Assembly (NCBI RefSeq): GCF_014648115.1
Contig: NZ_BMQM01000017.1
Coordinates: 24,691-88,690 of the forward strand
Length of the DNA stretch: 64,000 bases
Direction: 5' to 3'
Source: Deinococcus seoulensis
Lineage (GTDB): Bacteria; Deinococcota; Deinococci; Deinococcales; Deinococcaceae
Within the stretch, counting starts at the first letter, position 1. Every line of letters begins with the position of its first letter. The position numbers and the translations under genes are program-made. The notes under the pieces are model-generated. The model worked only from the letters and a program-made list of their open reading frames with translations. It ran no database searches and was not told where the DNA came from. Positions 45,911-54,621 of the stretch are shown one piece after another.

Positions 45911-46704
45911 GCTTTCTCCCTTTCCACCCGGATCTGCACCTTGCCGGGGTCGGTGGCGTTGATGACGATGGTGGCCGCGCCCGTGATGGTCACGCGGCTG
46001 CCGTCGATGTCTGCGAACGGACGTCCGAACTGACTCAGGACTACGCCGCGCCCGGACGGGGCAGCAGGAGCTGGGGCAGGTGCTGGAGCGGGCGGGACGC
46101 TGGCCTTGTGCGCCATGGCGTCCTGCCACGCTGGGACTGTCACGCCCGGCAGCGGGTCCGTCCACTGCAGATGCATCCCGTCCGCGTACTGGCCCGTCCA
46201 GTGCCCGCCCCAGCTCCAGCCGCACTCCTCGAAGCAGCGGATCACGTCCCGGTCGATCTGCATGCGGTCCAGCGGCACGCCGTACCCGTTCCACGCCGCG
46301 TCGAAGTCGATGGCCGCCCCGAACGCGTGGACGCTCAGGGGGCGGCTGCGGTCGTGCCCCATGTGCCGGGCGGCGAACGCGCCGTTGTACGTGCGCAGGC
46401 GGCCGTTCAGGCCCCGCTTCCGGAGTTCCGCCCAGGTGGCCACGAGGACCGGCGCGACCAGGCGGTGCACCGTGACGGCCGTGATCGACGAGCCGGGGTA
46501 CGCGGGCCAGCCGGGCAGGTCCGTGACCGGCACGCGCACCAGGTTCGCGGCCCGCCACTGGGGGCTGGGTTCGAACCACGCGGGGCCCTGCGCGCTGGGC
46601 GTGGCGCCCGGACCTTCCGGGTTCCCGAACGCGGCGACGAGCTGCGCCTGCTGCGCGCCGCTCGGACGCGCCTTGATTGCCGCAGCGAAATCAAATGCAC
46701 TCAC
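45907..46704 (-). CDS. M15-type peptidase endolysin
   Basis: 265 residues from GTG 46704. The catalytic domain at about 40-170 carries SVHAFGAAIDFDAAWNGYG (HxxGxAxD metal site) and the final His in YADGMHLQWTDP, as in M15 D-alanyl-D-alanine carboxypeptidase/L,D-type endolysins; WSWGGHWTGQ sits between. A Pro/Ala linker leads to a C-terminal domain (VVLSQFGRPFADIDGSRVTI), probably cell-wall binding. No signal peptide, so holin-dependent release is expected. Confidence 0.85.
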   Translation of the reverse strand: MSAFDFAAAIKARPSGAQQAQLVAAFGNPEGPGATPSAQGPAWFEPSPQWRAANLVRVPVTDLPGWPAYPGSSITAVTVHRLVAPVLVATWAELRKRGLNGRLRTYNGAFAARHMGHDRSRPLSVHAFGAAIDFDAAWNGYGVPLDRMQIDRDVIRCFEECGWSWGGHWTGQYADGMHLQWTDPLPGVTVPAWQDAMAHKASVPPAPAPAPAPAAPSGRGVVLSQFGRPFADIDGSRVTITGAATIVINATDPGKVQIRVEREKA

Positions 46705-47054
46705 TTCAACCTCCCGGCGGGCACCCAGGCCCGCCCGTTCCAGTACTCGACGGACCAGGAGCGGCCCACCCATTCGTTGCGGACGCCGCCGCTCGGGATC
46801 TGCCACGCACCCCGCAGCGGGTAGATCGGCTGGTACGGACCCTCGGCGTTCAGGACGCTGCGCTTCCGCGCGCGGACCACGCCGCGCGCCGGGCAGTCCG
46901 GGGCGGGGCGGATGGCGAGCCGTTCGATGATGCCGAGGGTCGCGGTGCGCTCGACGGTCGCGGCGCAGTACGCGCTGGGCGTCGCGGGCCGCTGGGCGAG
47001 CAGGCTGCCGCCGACGGCGAGGGCCGCTCCGGCCAGGACGGTCCGGCCGATCAC
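46701..47054 (-). CDS. Hypothetical protein with N-terminal membrane/signal segment
   Basis: 117 residues from GTG 47054, overlapping the previous stop. VIGRTVLAGAALAVGGSLLA is an anchor or signal; the rest is extracellular-type (LGIIERLAIRPAPDCPARGV, GVRNEWVGRSWSVEYWNGRA). Lies between the multi-pass membrane gene and the endolysin. Function unknown. Confidence 0.55.
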   Translation of the reverse strand: MIGRTVLAGAALAVGGSLLAQRPATPSAYCAATVERTATLGIIERLAIRPAPDCPARGVVRARKRSVLNAEGPYQPIYPLRGAWQIPSGGVRNEWVGRSWSVEYWNGRAWVPAGRLK

Positions 47055-47524
47055 GCGGCCCGCTGTGGGGTGACGGCCTGCACGCGGATCACCTCCTGCA
47101 GCAGGCTGCACCCCCGGCCGATGCCGAGGCACAGGGCGCCCAGCCCGGCGTAGATGACCAGCAGGTACAGCGTCAGGTGCCCCAGCGGACTGCCCGCCAC
47201 CTGCCCGGCCACGATCTGCCCGGCGAGGCACACGATCAGCAACGCGAGCCCGATCACGGCGCTGACGACCGCCGTCCGCCAGCGTTCCAGGCCGCCGTAC
47301 TCCAGCAGGGCCAGGACCGTGAGTGGGGGGTGCGTGCGGCGGGCCTCGCGGACGACCGCCAGGATGCGCCCGGTCAGCATGACCAGCAGCGCGATGATCA
47401 GCACGCGGTAGATGCTCACCGCGAGGTACGACCATTCCGGGTCGGTGATCAACGGGGTGTTCATCAGGGCGTTCGCGGCGCGGGTCGTGTCGACGAGGGC
47501 GGCGTGCCAGGGGCTGTCAGTCAT
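47051..47524 (-). CDS. Multi-pass membrane protein, late block
   Basis: 157 residues. Spans at about 38-56 (YRVLIIALLVMLTGRILAVV), 83-108 (AVVSAVIGLALLIVCLAGQI) and 115-135 (HLTLYLLVIYAGLGALCLGI). Part of a run of membrane genes before the endolysin; holin or antiholin is possible. Confidence 0.6.
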   Translation of the reverse strand: MTDSPWHAALVDTTRAANALMNTPLITDPEWSYLAVSIYRVLIIALLVMLTGRILAVVREARRTHPPLTVLALLEYGGLERWRTAVVSAVIGLALLIVCLAGQIVAGQVAGSPLGHLTLYLLVIYAGLGALCLGIGRGCSLLQEVIRVQAVTPQRAA

Positions 47525-47840
47525 GAGGGTCTCCTTTGCGCCAGCGGATGGCGATGGCGAGCAGCAGCCACGTCAGGGCGGCCGTGCCGATCACCCGTCC
47601 GAACGCGCTCGGGTCGGCCGTCCGGGCGGGCAGTTGCAGCAGCAGGGCCGCCGCGAGCACCAGGGACCCCCAGCGGATGCCGGGGGCCGGGTGGGCGTGC
47701 AGGCGGCGGGCGGCGAGGACGCTCACGCCGGTCATGACGACCGTGACGCTCGCGAGGATGATGGGCGGCCCGATGATCCAGCGGTTCAGGTCCACCGCGG
47801 CGATGTACAGCGCGATCAGCAGGTCAAGCACGGCCGTCAC
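47517..47840 (-). CDS. Multi-pass membrane protein, late block
   Basis: 107 residues with about three spans (VLDLLIALYIAAVDLNRWII, PPIILASVTVVMTGVSVLAA, GSLVLAAALLLQLP, then GTAALTWLLLAIAIRW). It overlaps both neighbours. One of three adjacent small membrane proteins in the lysis block. Confidence 0.6.
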   Translation of the reverse strand: MTAVLDLLIALYIAAVDLNRWIIGPPIILASVTVVMTGVSVLAARRLHAHPAPGIRWGSLVLAAALLLQLPARTADPSAFGRVIGTAALTWLLLAIAIRWRKGDPHD

Positions 47841-48207
47841 CTCCGGGCGTGACGCTGGGCGGCGCGGGCGGGTCCGGCGGGTCGAGTGGGGGCGGGGCGG
47901 GCGCGTCGGGGATGTACTTCTGCACGCCGTACCGCGCGGCGAGCAGCAGTGCGGTCGGGCCGTACGCGAACCCGACGATGCACGCGCCGATGGCTTTGCT
48001 CATCACGTCGAGTGCGCCGTGCGACACCCAGTCCAGGCCGCGTTCGACGCCTGCGCCGACGACGAACGTGGCGGTCATCTCGGCGATGAGTTTGCCGGGC
48101 GGGACGCGGCGGGCGCGGGTGATCACCCCGGCCCAGTGGAGGAACGCGGCGCTGACGCCGCAGCCGATGGTGGTGGCGGCCTGCAGGCCGATCAGGTCCA
48201 GGGCCAT
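47824..48207 (-). CDS. Holin-like membrane protein
   Basis: 127 residues. LIGLQAATTIGCGVSAAFLH and KAIGACIVGFAYGPTALLLA are membrane spans around a middle amphipathic segment, with a charged Pro/Asp-rich C-terminus: the layout of many phage holins. First of three overlapping membrane genes reading toward the endolysin. Confidence 0.6.
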   Translation of the reverse strand: MALDLIGLQAATTIGCGVSAAFLHWAGVITRARRVPPGKLIAEMTATFVVGAGVERGLDWVSHGALDVMSKAIGACIVGFAYGPTALLLAARYGVQKYIPDAPAPPPLDPPDPPAPPSVTPGGDGRA

Positions 48208-48291
48208 CCAACACCTCCAACGTGCTGTCTACACAACATCTGGTCTCTCCTGGCAGCTTTTTTGCCGCGTGGAGCGCATGATTCGAGGCAG

Positions 48292-48314
48292 GACAGGGGG
48301 CGCTATCCCCTGTC
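48292..48314. terminator. Stem-loop between the lipoprotein genes and the holin block
   Basis: A perfect 8-bp stem GACAGGGG/CCCCTGTC with an 8-nt centre, in a 228-bp gap without genes. CCTGTCCGCTGC is repeated directly at about 48310 and 48331. Probably ends transcripts coming from the lipoprotein gene at 48436; there is no clear T-run. Confidence 0.4.
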
Positions 48315-48435
48315 CGCTGCTTTTGGTGCCCTGTCCGCTGCCCCTGACGGCCGTGAACCTCGCGCCGGTCAGGGGCAGCGTGAGGGCGAGAATCCCGCGT
48401 GGCAGCGGGGCCGGAGTGCCGGTGGCGGGCCGGTT

Positions 48436-48870
48436 TCAGGGCGGGCGGATGGAGGCGGGGTCAGGCAGGACGCACCCGCTGACCGCACCGCCCGGCCAGC
48501 CCAGGTCGCCGGGCAGGCACCCGGCCGCCAGGACCGCCAGGGCCACGGCGTCGGCGTGTGCCTCCCGGGGGGTGCAGTGCCCGGGGACCTGCACGGCGCA
48601 GGGCACGCCCGCCCAGTCGCGCATCAGGTTGCGGTGATGCCACTGCCAGACGTGGGCCAGCTCGTGCGCGACCAGGAACACGTCGGCGGTGTACGGGGCC
48701 TCGACGCGCACGTGGTAGGCGGTCGCGAACCCCTGGAACGGAGCGAGCGCCCCGGCTGGCACGACCTCCGCCATGAACGGGACGCCCCAGGCGCGCAGGG
48801 GACTGACCGGCGGGACCAGCAGGCCACACCCGGCCAGCAGCAACGCCAGCAGGGGCAGGAATCGAAGCAT
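48436..48870 (-). CDS. Secreted lipoprotein with HExxH metallopeptidase motif
   Basis: 144 residues. A lipoprotein signal (MLRFLPLLALLLAGC) is followed by a domain containing VFLVAHELAHVWQWHHRN: HELAH is a zinc-peptidase HExxH motif, with a possible third ligand in TPREAHADAVALA. The position in the late operon suggests an envelope or receptor-modifying role during late infection, or fitness in the lysogen. Substrate unknown. Confidence 0.65.
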   Translation of the reverse strand: MLRFLPLLALLLAGCGLLVPPVSPLRAWGVPFMAEVVPAGALAPFQGFATAYHVRVEAPYTADVFLVAHELAHVWQWHHRNLMRDWAGVPCAVQVPGHCTPREAHADAVALAVLAAGCLPGDLGWPGGAVSGCVLPDPASIRPP

Positions 48871-48892
48871 GTGATCACCTCGGAACGAAGAA

Positions 48893-48912
48893 CCCCCGCA
48901 CGAAGGCGGGGG
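48893..48912 (-). terminator. Small terminator hairpin
   Basis: CCCCCGC/GCGGGGG around a 6-nt loop, followed on the minus strand by TTCTTCG. It ends transcription of the lipoprotein gene at 48937 or attenuates read-through to the next. Confidence 0.5.
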
Positions 48913-48936
48913 CGAGGAAGAAACCTGAGTTGTGTC

Positions 48937-49440
48937 CTACCAGGAGAACGGGATGCTGTCCGGGTCCGGCGCCTGCGCGCAGTCCGGGTCGCGTCCGTCC
49001 GCCCAGCCGAGCGGTCGGAGGCTCGGCCCGCACTCCCGCAGGTACGCCTGCGCGTACGCCTCCGCCCAGCGTTCACTGAGCTGATGCGTGTACGGGTCCG
49101 GGTTCTGCGGGTCCGCGCTGACCTTCAGGTACCGCGCCTGGAGGCAGTGACCCGCCTCGTGCGCCGCGACCCTCGGCACCTGCCCGCGCGCCGCGACCGG
49201 GTCGATGTCCACCACGCACGACTGCCCGCCCGGCACCATGGTGGTGTGCCCGGCCACCTGCGTCGCCACACCCGCCTCCACCACCGGCTCCCCCAGCGCG
49301 CCGGGGGCCGTCCACCTCCAGGTGATGCTCACGCCCCGCACGGTGCTGGTCCACTGCGCGTTGTCGCGCGGCGGGGCGGTGACGTTGCAGCTGGCGAGGG
49401 TCAGGGCGAGGGCGGCGGCGGACAGGATGCGCTTGATCAT
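48937..49440 (-). CDS. Second secreted lipoprotein with HExxH motif
   Basis: 167 residues from ATG 49440. Lipoprotein signal IKRILSAAALALTLASC, a beta-rich middle (VSITWRWTAPGALGEPVVEA), then RVAAHEAGHCLQARYLKVSA with HEAGH as zinc-peptidase motif and a possible third ligand in ERWAEAYAQAYLREC. Not closely similar in sequence to the neighbouring HELAH lipoprotein but the same design, suggesting a functional pair. Confidence 0.65.
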   Translation of the reverse strand: MIKRILSAAALALTLASCNVTAPPRDNAQWTSTVRGVSITWRWTAPGALGEPVVEAGVATQVAGHTTMVPGGQSCVVDIDPVAARGQVPRVAAHEAGHCLQARYLKVSADPQNPDPYTHQLSERWAEAYAQAYLRECGPSLRPLGWADGRDPDCAQAPDPDSIPFSW

Positions 49441-49660
49441 GGGTGGACCTCCAGCGGAAAGGCCCGCCGCAAGGCCTGCGGGCGGGACGGGAAGGCGGCC
49501 CCAGCGTGAACTGTGGGCCGGACGGCTTGTCACGATTCCACCATTTCGGTTGAACTTATGTCAAGGTCTCCACGCGAGAGACCCGAACGCCCCCTCCCGA
49601 ATTCCTTCATGCATCCACCACATCGGGAGAACGCCCACTGGAGGACTACCCTTGAGAGAG
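49441..49660. other. Divergent intergenic region, no gene seen
   Basis: 220 bp between the divergent lipoprotein and Xre genes. A GC-rich stem-loop (about 49465-49490) and a lower-GC stretch with TTGAAC (about 49551) that could be a -35 element are present. No coding frame is convincing. Confidence 0.35.
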
Positions 49661-49861
49661 ATGACCGACGAGATCCGAGCCGAGATCAAGCGCCTGATGA
49701 AGGAGAAGGGCCTCTCACAGCGCGCCCTTGCCGAGAAACTCGGCGTGAACGAGAAGAGCCTGAGCCGCACCCTGCTCGACCGGGGCAAGCCTGCCGGGAT
49801 CTGGCCGGACATCCTCGACGAGCTGGGCGTCGAGCTGACCCTGAAGCGCAAGAGCGATTGA
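49661..49861 (+). CDS. Small Xre-family regulator
   Basis: 66 residues from ATG 49661 with a GAGAGAG site upstream. IKRLMKEKGLSQRALAEKLG, then VNEKSLSRTLLDRG: a canonical helix-turn-helix covering nearly the whole protein. It is the only plus-strand gene in the late block and faces away from the lipoprotein gene, so it may control it. Confidence 0.75.
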   Translation: MTDEIRAEIKRLMKEKGLSQRALAEKLGVNEKSLSRTLLDRGKPAGIWPDILDELGVELTLKRKSD

Positions 49862-49950
49862 CGCCTCGGCAGGAGCGGCCGCGCTGGGCGCCGTGGCCGG
49901 TTAGGCTGCCCTGGCGGGGCCGGAGTTGGAGAACTCGACTCGTGAACTGA

Positions 49951-49985
49951 AACGCCGCGACCCTGGGGAGGGAAGCGGCGTTTTT
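49951..49985 (+). terminator. Terminator after the small Xre gene
   Basis: AACGCCGC/GCGGCGTT stem (49951-49958, 49975-49982) followed by a run of T: a clear rho-independent terminator on the plus strand. Confidence 0.75.
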
Positions 49986-50011
49986 CTGCGTGCCCTGGGC
50001 CTGATACCGGG

Positions 50012-50033
50012 CCTGATCCTGTGTGGGATCAGG
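50012..50033 (-). terminator. Possible terminator after the epimerase-like gene
   Basis: CCTGATCC/GGATCAGG with a 6-nt loop, immediately after the stop of the minus-strand gene ending at 50034. It lacks a strong T-run, so termination is uncertain. Confidence 0.4.
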
Positions 50034-51128
50034 TCATCTTGTGAAGAACATCAAAGGGTCGGTCGTGATGTACCCCCTGTATTTCTCCCTGTACGCCTCA
50101 AGCATGGGATTTTTAGTAACTGTATACAGAGCGTGCAGCAGGTAGATGTGCGCGCCGTGGTAATCGGTGCTGGGGTTGGGTTTCGTACCTGCCGTGATGA
50201 ATCCCATGTCGTAGCTAGTGAAGCCGCCAATGTCGTAGTAAGGCGTGATGTGCTCCAGGGTATTCGCGAAGCAGTCGAAGTACGCTTTTGCCAGCGTCCC
50301 GTCCGTCTGCCCGGCGCGCAGGACGCTCCAGTCGTAGAAGCCCAGCATCCCGAACATGAACCCGTTGAAGGTATAGGTGGACGGGGCCGCCGGATATTCA
50401 TCCAGGAATAGGAATCGCTTCAGGCTCTTGTCAAGCGTGCTCATGTCCGTCAGAGTGCCGCCATCCGCCACGCGCAGTAACCCAAATCGCAGGGCCTTGT
50501 TGCCCGCTACGAGGTACCGGGTATCGTTCGTGACCCGATACGCCCGCGCCAAGGCGCTCAGTGCCTGCCCCTGCGCCATGCCGCTCACCCAACCGGGTTT
50601 GAAAGTGTGGGCGCTGGCTTTGTACTCGAAATCGTAACGGAACGCGCCTTGATCGTCCTGCAATTCCAGCAATTTATCGGTTCCGGCAATCATCAATGCC
50701 TCGGCGTCTTTGAACCCTTTCACCATACGGGAATGTTGATGCAGCACGAATTGCGCCATGGTTACTGGGTTGTAATGGAAAGTCCCGTTCGCGTATTTCA
50801 CTGTCGGAAGCCCCTGGTCATCCATTTTCATGGCCGCCGAATCCCGGAATACCGTTTTAGCGTGGTAGTTCAGGTAGCTACCGAATGGGTCGTATTGTGC
50901 CTGGAGCGCCACCCAGTAATTTGGGGGCGTGGTCTTGAACTTATTCAGGCCGAAATCCACGTATTCTTTGTAGCTGGGTTTGATGACGACAGCAGGCCAA
51001 TTCTCCCCGGCGCGGGCATCCGGGGCGGCGCACGCGCGGGCGTCCCGCAGGAGCGTCGCGTCGCTGGGGACGGTAGCTGCGGGAGCATGTGAGATCAGGC
51101 CGAGTCCTAGGATCAGAGCGTAGCGCAT
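50034..51128 (-). CDS. Secreted D-glucuronyl C5-epimerase-like protein
   Basis: 364 residues from ATG 51128 with a signal peptide (MRYALILGLGLISHAPAA). The body matches the C-terminal domain of glucuronyl C5-epimerases: YWVALQAQYDPFGSYLNYH-like start, LLELQDDQGAFRYDFEY, KPGWVSGMAQGQALSALARA, then NGFMFGMLGFYDW and HGAHIYLLHALY, an (alpha/alpha) toroid pattern. Codons are less GC-biased than in the tail genes, suggesting separate acquisition. It may modify or bind surface polysaccharide outside the cell. Such a gene is unusual next to tail genes. Confidence 0.75.
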   Translation of the reverse strand: MRYALILGLGLISHAPAATVPSDATLLRDARACAAPDARAGENWPAVVIKPSYKEYVDFGLNKFKTTPPNYWVALQAQYDPFGSYLNYHAKTVFRDSAAMKMDDQGLPTVKYANGTFHYNPVTMAQFVLHQHSRMVKGFKDAEALMIAGTDKLLELQDDQGAFRYDFEYKASAHTFKPGWVSGMAQGQALSALARAYRVTNDTRYLVAGNKALRFGLLRVADGGTLTDMSTLDKSLKRFLFLDEYPAAPSTYTFNGFMFGMLGFYDWSVLRAGQTDGTLAKAYFDCFANTLEHITPYYDIGGFTSYDMGFITAGTKPNPSTDYHGAHIYLLHALYTVTKNPMLEAYREKYRGYITTDPLMFFTR

Positions 51129-51156
51129 GCTCTGTAGCGTAGCGAACGCCCGTCCG

Positions 51157-53769
51157 TCACCATGCCGCAAGTGCCACACGCCGCCATGTGTTCGTTGCCA
51201 CGCAGATGTAAATGTAATTGGCATCCCACGAGATTTCACCCGCCGTGCCAATCGCCGCAGCCGAGGCGGGCACCTGCGGGGCACTGACGAACAGGCGTTT
51301 GACGGTGAGTGCCCCCGCCGCCGTCATGGAAGCTTGCACCGCAGCGGCACTGTCCAGCCATACGAAGCGGTTCAGGCTCCACTCAAACGCGAAGTACCCC
51401 TTCGCGGTCAGGTTGTCCGTGAAGTACAGGCCGCCATACCCGCCGCTGCCGCCTGATTTGCGGTTCAGGTTCAGGTAGGCGGCGCTGGCGGTCACGCGGG
51501 GTTGCCCAGTGGTCAGGTCCACTCCGAACGCCTCGGTGGCTGTAGCGTCCGCAAGGCTCAGACGGTTCGTGTCGAAGTTGTGCAGAACATATGCGCTGGC
51601 GACGCCTGCTTTCGTGAACAGCACCCCACCGAACGCGCCCGCTTGCCCTGCCGCCCGGTCCAGAATCGTGTACGGCAGGTTTTTCGACGTTTTCAGATTG
51701 TCACTGCTGACAACCCCGTTGATCGTCATGCTGCGGGCCATGTTCAACGACGCGCCGCGCGCGATGAAATTGTTAGCCGCTTTCGCCACCGCGTCCCCAC
51801 GCCACTGTGGCCCAGCATCCTCGTGGTCAATAAACTCAATGGTGTTGTCCAGCGTGGGCATGTCTACCGTCCACTGCCCATCTCCGCTTGCCACGTTGGC
51901 GAAAATCCCGGCACCCACCCGACCGGCAGTAATGCGGTTGCCCGTCCCGCCGCTGATGGTCATGCCGTACGGGTCAATGCCTCGCACGTCCCCCACGGTC
52001 ACGGTGACGTTATGGCACGGCCCTTCGACGCCCCAGCCGGTGAAGAAGGTGGTGCGGTCGTCAATGATGACCCCGCCGAACCCGCCCGACATGCGCCGCA
52101 CAGTCACGCGGTCCCCCTCGCAGGAACCGAACACCCATACGTTACTGCCGACGTTGCTGCGGCCATTGTTCAGTGTCGCGTCTACATCCACCACGCAGTC
52201 CCGCGTGGCCCGCAGCGCGAACCCGCCGTGATCCCAGTTGTTGAGCTGGAGATCGCCGGTCAACTTGCAGTTCGCGCCCGCCTGGTACACCACGCCCAGC
52301 GCGTTCTGGGTGGTGTCCGGGTCGGTCTTGCGTCCGTCGATCAGGCCGCGCCCGCTGATTCGCACGCCGCTCGCAGCGTAGTACGCGGGCGCGGCGGTCA
52401 GGGTCAGCGCCGCCGGTTTATCTAGCGTGACCTGCGTGCCACTGATAGCGGTCACGCGCCCCACGACGCTCTGCGCCCAGGCCAGGGCGGCCCCGCTCGC
52501 GTGCGCGGCAGCCGTGGTGCCAAACAGTCCGCGCACGGCGCCCGTGATCTGCGTGCCGTCGCTGTTGCCGGACACGATCTCGCTGCCGATCAGGTAGTAA
52601 TCCTGTCCCTTCAGGCCCGCAACGGGGCCACCAGAGAGTGGAATGGTGGTGTCGCCCGCGCCGATGCCCGCGCCGAGCGTCCCGAAGGCGTAGGGGCTCG
52701 CTCCGCCTGCCACGCGCAGCACGAGCACGTCCCCCACGCGCAGGGCGGTCACGTCGCTCAGGGTGAGGGTGGGACTGCCAGCGGTGCTGTTCACCGTGAC
52801 GGGCGAGCGGCGGTTCGTCAGGAAGCCGCCCGTGAAACTCGCCCCGTTGGGATTCGGCACGCTGCTCTGAAGGGTGGTGCCGTCCAGTGCCCAGTGAAAA
52901 TCACTGGGTAGTTCCAGGCTGAGGGTGCCAGGGTTCCACTGGAGCGTCACACGGCCCGTCAGCAACGTCAATTTCTTTGTGCTGCTCGCGAATAGCTGCG
53001 CCGTGAGCGTGTGCGTGCCCGTCCATTTCCGCGCGTCAATCGTGCCGCCCTCTGCGGGCAGCGCGGCAATGGCGGCAATCAGACCCGCCTGGAGGTCGGT
53101 GCCGTCGTACCACTCGGGCTGCACGGCGGTCTGACCGGCGCGGCTCAGGGGCTCCAGTTCGGGGCGGGGGGTGTTGATGCCGCCTGCCCGCTGGTATACC
53201 CGCCCGGTATCCATTGCCCGGTAATACCCGTCCGCTCCAGTGATGGCGGCGAGGTTGGCGCGGGGCGTGATGCCAGCGGCAGCCACGGCGAGCGCCTGAG
53301 CCTGCGCGATATCAACCTTGATATCGGACCACTCCGACACCACCGCGCCCCCCTCCTCGATCACCTGCTGGGCGGCTCGCATGGTCAGCGGGGCGTCCCC
53401 GAACCCGACCGGGATTTCGGTTGGTTCCGGCGCGGCGTAATCGAAGATCAGGCCGTCGAGGTCACTGCTGATCATCTTGCGGGTGAATTCAGTCCGGACG
53501 GCCTTGGTGGGACCGTACTCCAGGACTTCGTAGAAGTGGCCGCGCACGCCGGGGGGATCATCCGGCCCCTGCACGATGGTGTACAGCTCGCGGGTGTGGT
53601 CGATGCCGTCCATCCAGCGGGGTGGAGTGTGATTCACGTCCAGCCAGCCGATGTACTCCTCCACAGTGGCGTTCCCGCTGCTGTCCACGTAGCGGGGCAC
53701 GCGGATGCTGAGCGTGCCGCCGGTGGGCGTGCCCTGCCAGGCGCTGACGCCGGTGACTTTCGCTTTCAT
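51157..53769 (-). CDS. Tail spike / receptor-binding protein with beta-helix
   Basis: 870 residues. The first 150 residues form an attachment region (TVEEYIGWLDVNHTPPRWMD, HFYEVLEYGPTKAVRTEF). From about 210 a pectate-lyase-like right-handed beta-helix is suggested: VQPEWYDGTDLQAGLIAAIA, then repeated short strands with Asn/Gly turns (GLIDGRKTDP, CKLTGDLQLNNWDHGGFALR, CHNVTVTVGDVRGIDPYGMT). The C-terminal 200 residues (GGYGGLYFTDNLTAKGYFAF) may trimerise. Expected at the tail tip, binding or degrading a surface glycan. Confidence 0.75.
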   Translation of the reverse strand: MKAKVTGVSAWQGTPTGGTLSIRVPRYVDSSGNATVEEYIGWLDVNHTPPRWMDGIDHTRELYTIVQGPDDPPGVRGHFYEVLEYGPTKAVRTEFTRKMISSDLDGLIFDYAAPEPTEIPVGFGDAPLTMRAAQQVIEEGGAVVSEWSDIKVDIAQAQALAVAAAGITPRANLAAITGADGYYRAMDTGRVYQRAGGINTPRPELEPLSRAGQTAVQPEWYDGTDLQAGLIAAIAALPAEGGTIDARKWTGTHTLTAQLFASSTKKLTLLTGRVTLQWNPGTLSLELPSDFHWALDGTTLQSSVPNPNGASFTGGFLTNRRSPVTVNSTAGSPTLTLSDVTALRVGDVLVLRVAGGASPYAFGTLGAGIGAGDTTIPLSGGPVAGLKGQDYYLIGSEIVSGNSDGTQITGAVRGLFGTTAAAHASGAALAWAQSVVGRVTAISGTQVTLDKPAALTLTAAPAYYAASGVRISGRGLIDGRKTDPDTTQNALGVVYQAGANCKLTGDLQLNNWDHGGFALRATRDCVVDVDATLNNGRSNVGSNVWVFGSCEGDRVTVRRMSGGFGGVIIDDRTTFFTGWGVEGPCHNVTVTVGDVRGIDPYGMTISGGTGNRITAGRVGAGIFANVASGDGQWTVDMPTLDNTIEFIDHEDAGPQWRGDAVAKAANNFIARGASLNMARSMTINGVVSSDNLKTSKNLPYTILDRAAGQAGAFGGVLFTKAGVASAYVLHNFDTNRLSLADATATEAFGVDLTTGQPRVTASAAYLNLNRKSGGSGGYGGLYFTDNLTAKGYFAFEWSLNRFVWLDSAAAVQASMTAAGALTVKRLFVSAPQVPASAAAIGTAGEISWDANYIYICVATNTWRRVALAAW

Positions 53770-54179
53770 GTCTCACTTCCTTTGCGGGTCAGGAGGTTCA
53801 CCTGCGTGATCGCACGCTGCACCCGCGCTTCGCTCTCGTCGGCGACCTGGTGCACGCGCACGCGCATCTGCCGTTCGAGGTCCTCCAGGCGGTCGAGGCG
53901 GCCCTGCGCGGCGTCCATGAGGGCTGTGGTGTCCCCGGCGGGTCCGGGCGGGCCTGCCTCGCCCTGCGGTCCTGCCGGGCCGGGTTCTCCCTGCGGTCCC
54001 TGGGGGCCTGCGGGTCCGGGCGGGCCGGGCACGGTGCTGGCGGGCGGGTTGAGCAGGAACGCGTCGAGGCGGGCGAGGGCGGCGCTGACGCTGGTTTCCA
54101 GGGTGTTCATGCGGGCGTTCAGTCCGGCGAGGATCTCGTCGGGCGTGGCGGGCCGGGCGGTCTGTTTCTTCGTGGGCAT
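53766..54179 (-). CDS. Collagen-like phage tail protein
   Basis: 137 residues from ATG 54179. A coiled-coil-like N-terminus (EILAGLNARMNTLETSVSAA) is followed at residues 52-82 by ten Gly-X-Y triplets (GPPGPAGPQGPQGEPGPAGP), then another helix (GRLDRLEDLERQMRVRVHQV). Collagen-like segments trimerise and are common in tail fibres. It overlaps the tail spike gene by 4 bp, so it is probably part of the same fibre. Confidence 0.8.
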   Translation of the reverse strand: MPTKKQTARPATPDEILAGLNARMNTLETSVSAALARLDAFLLNPPASTVPGPPGPAGPQGPQGEPGPAGPQGEAGPPGPAGDTTALMDAAQGRLDRLEDLERQMRVRVHQVADESEARVQRAITQVNLLTRKGSET

Positions 54180-54189
54180 GGGGGTCCTT

Positions 54190-54621
54190 TCACCAGAGGG
54201 GGGCGGGGCCGGTGGGGTTACCACTGCCGTCTACGACCTGGAATTCGGGGTGCGGGCCGATCATTTCCATGGCCAGCAGGTACCCGCGCGCGTAGAAGCT
54301 GGTGCCCTTCACGCGGATGCGGGTGATGGGGTACCGCAGGCCGTCGATCTCGGCGTACGTGGCGTACCGCAGGGCGTCCTCGAAGGCGGCGAGGGTGGCG
54401 GCGCGTTCGCTGGGGCGGCCGCTGGTGGGCAGCCACGTGTTGAACTTCTTCCAGTGGGGTTCGCGTTCCCCGTCCCCGCCGACCTGCTGTTCGCTGCTCT
54501 CCACGGCCCGTTCGACGGTGTCGGCGTACTCGCGGTCGCTGGCGATGGGTTCGACGCGGCCGAGGGTGATGGGCGCCCCGACGGCCAGGTGGATGGTCAT
54601 GGGGTAACTGGGCTGGGTCAT
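54190..54621 (-). CDS. Tail-region hypothetical protein
   Basis: 143 residues. ITLGRVEPIASDREYADTVE, then EREPHWKKFNTWLPTSGRPS and a C-terminal beta part (IDGLRYPITRIRVKGTSFYA, YLLAMEMIGPHPEFQVV). Lies between the collagen-like and minor tail protein genes, so a tail-tip accessory is likely. No family recognised. Confidence 0.6.
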   Translation of the reverse strand: MTQPSYPMTIHLAVGAPITLGRVEPIASDREYADTVERAVESSEQQVGGDGEREPHWKKFNTWLPTSGRPSERAATLAAFEDALRYATYAEIDGLRYPITRIRVKGTSFYARGYLLAMEMIGPHPEFQVVDGSGNPTGPAPLW

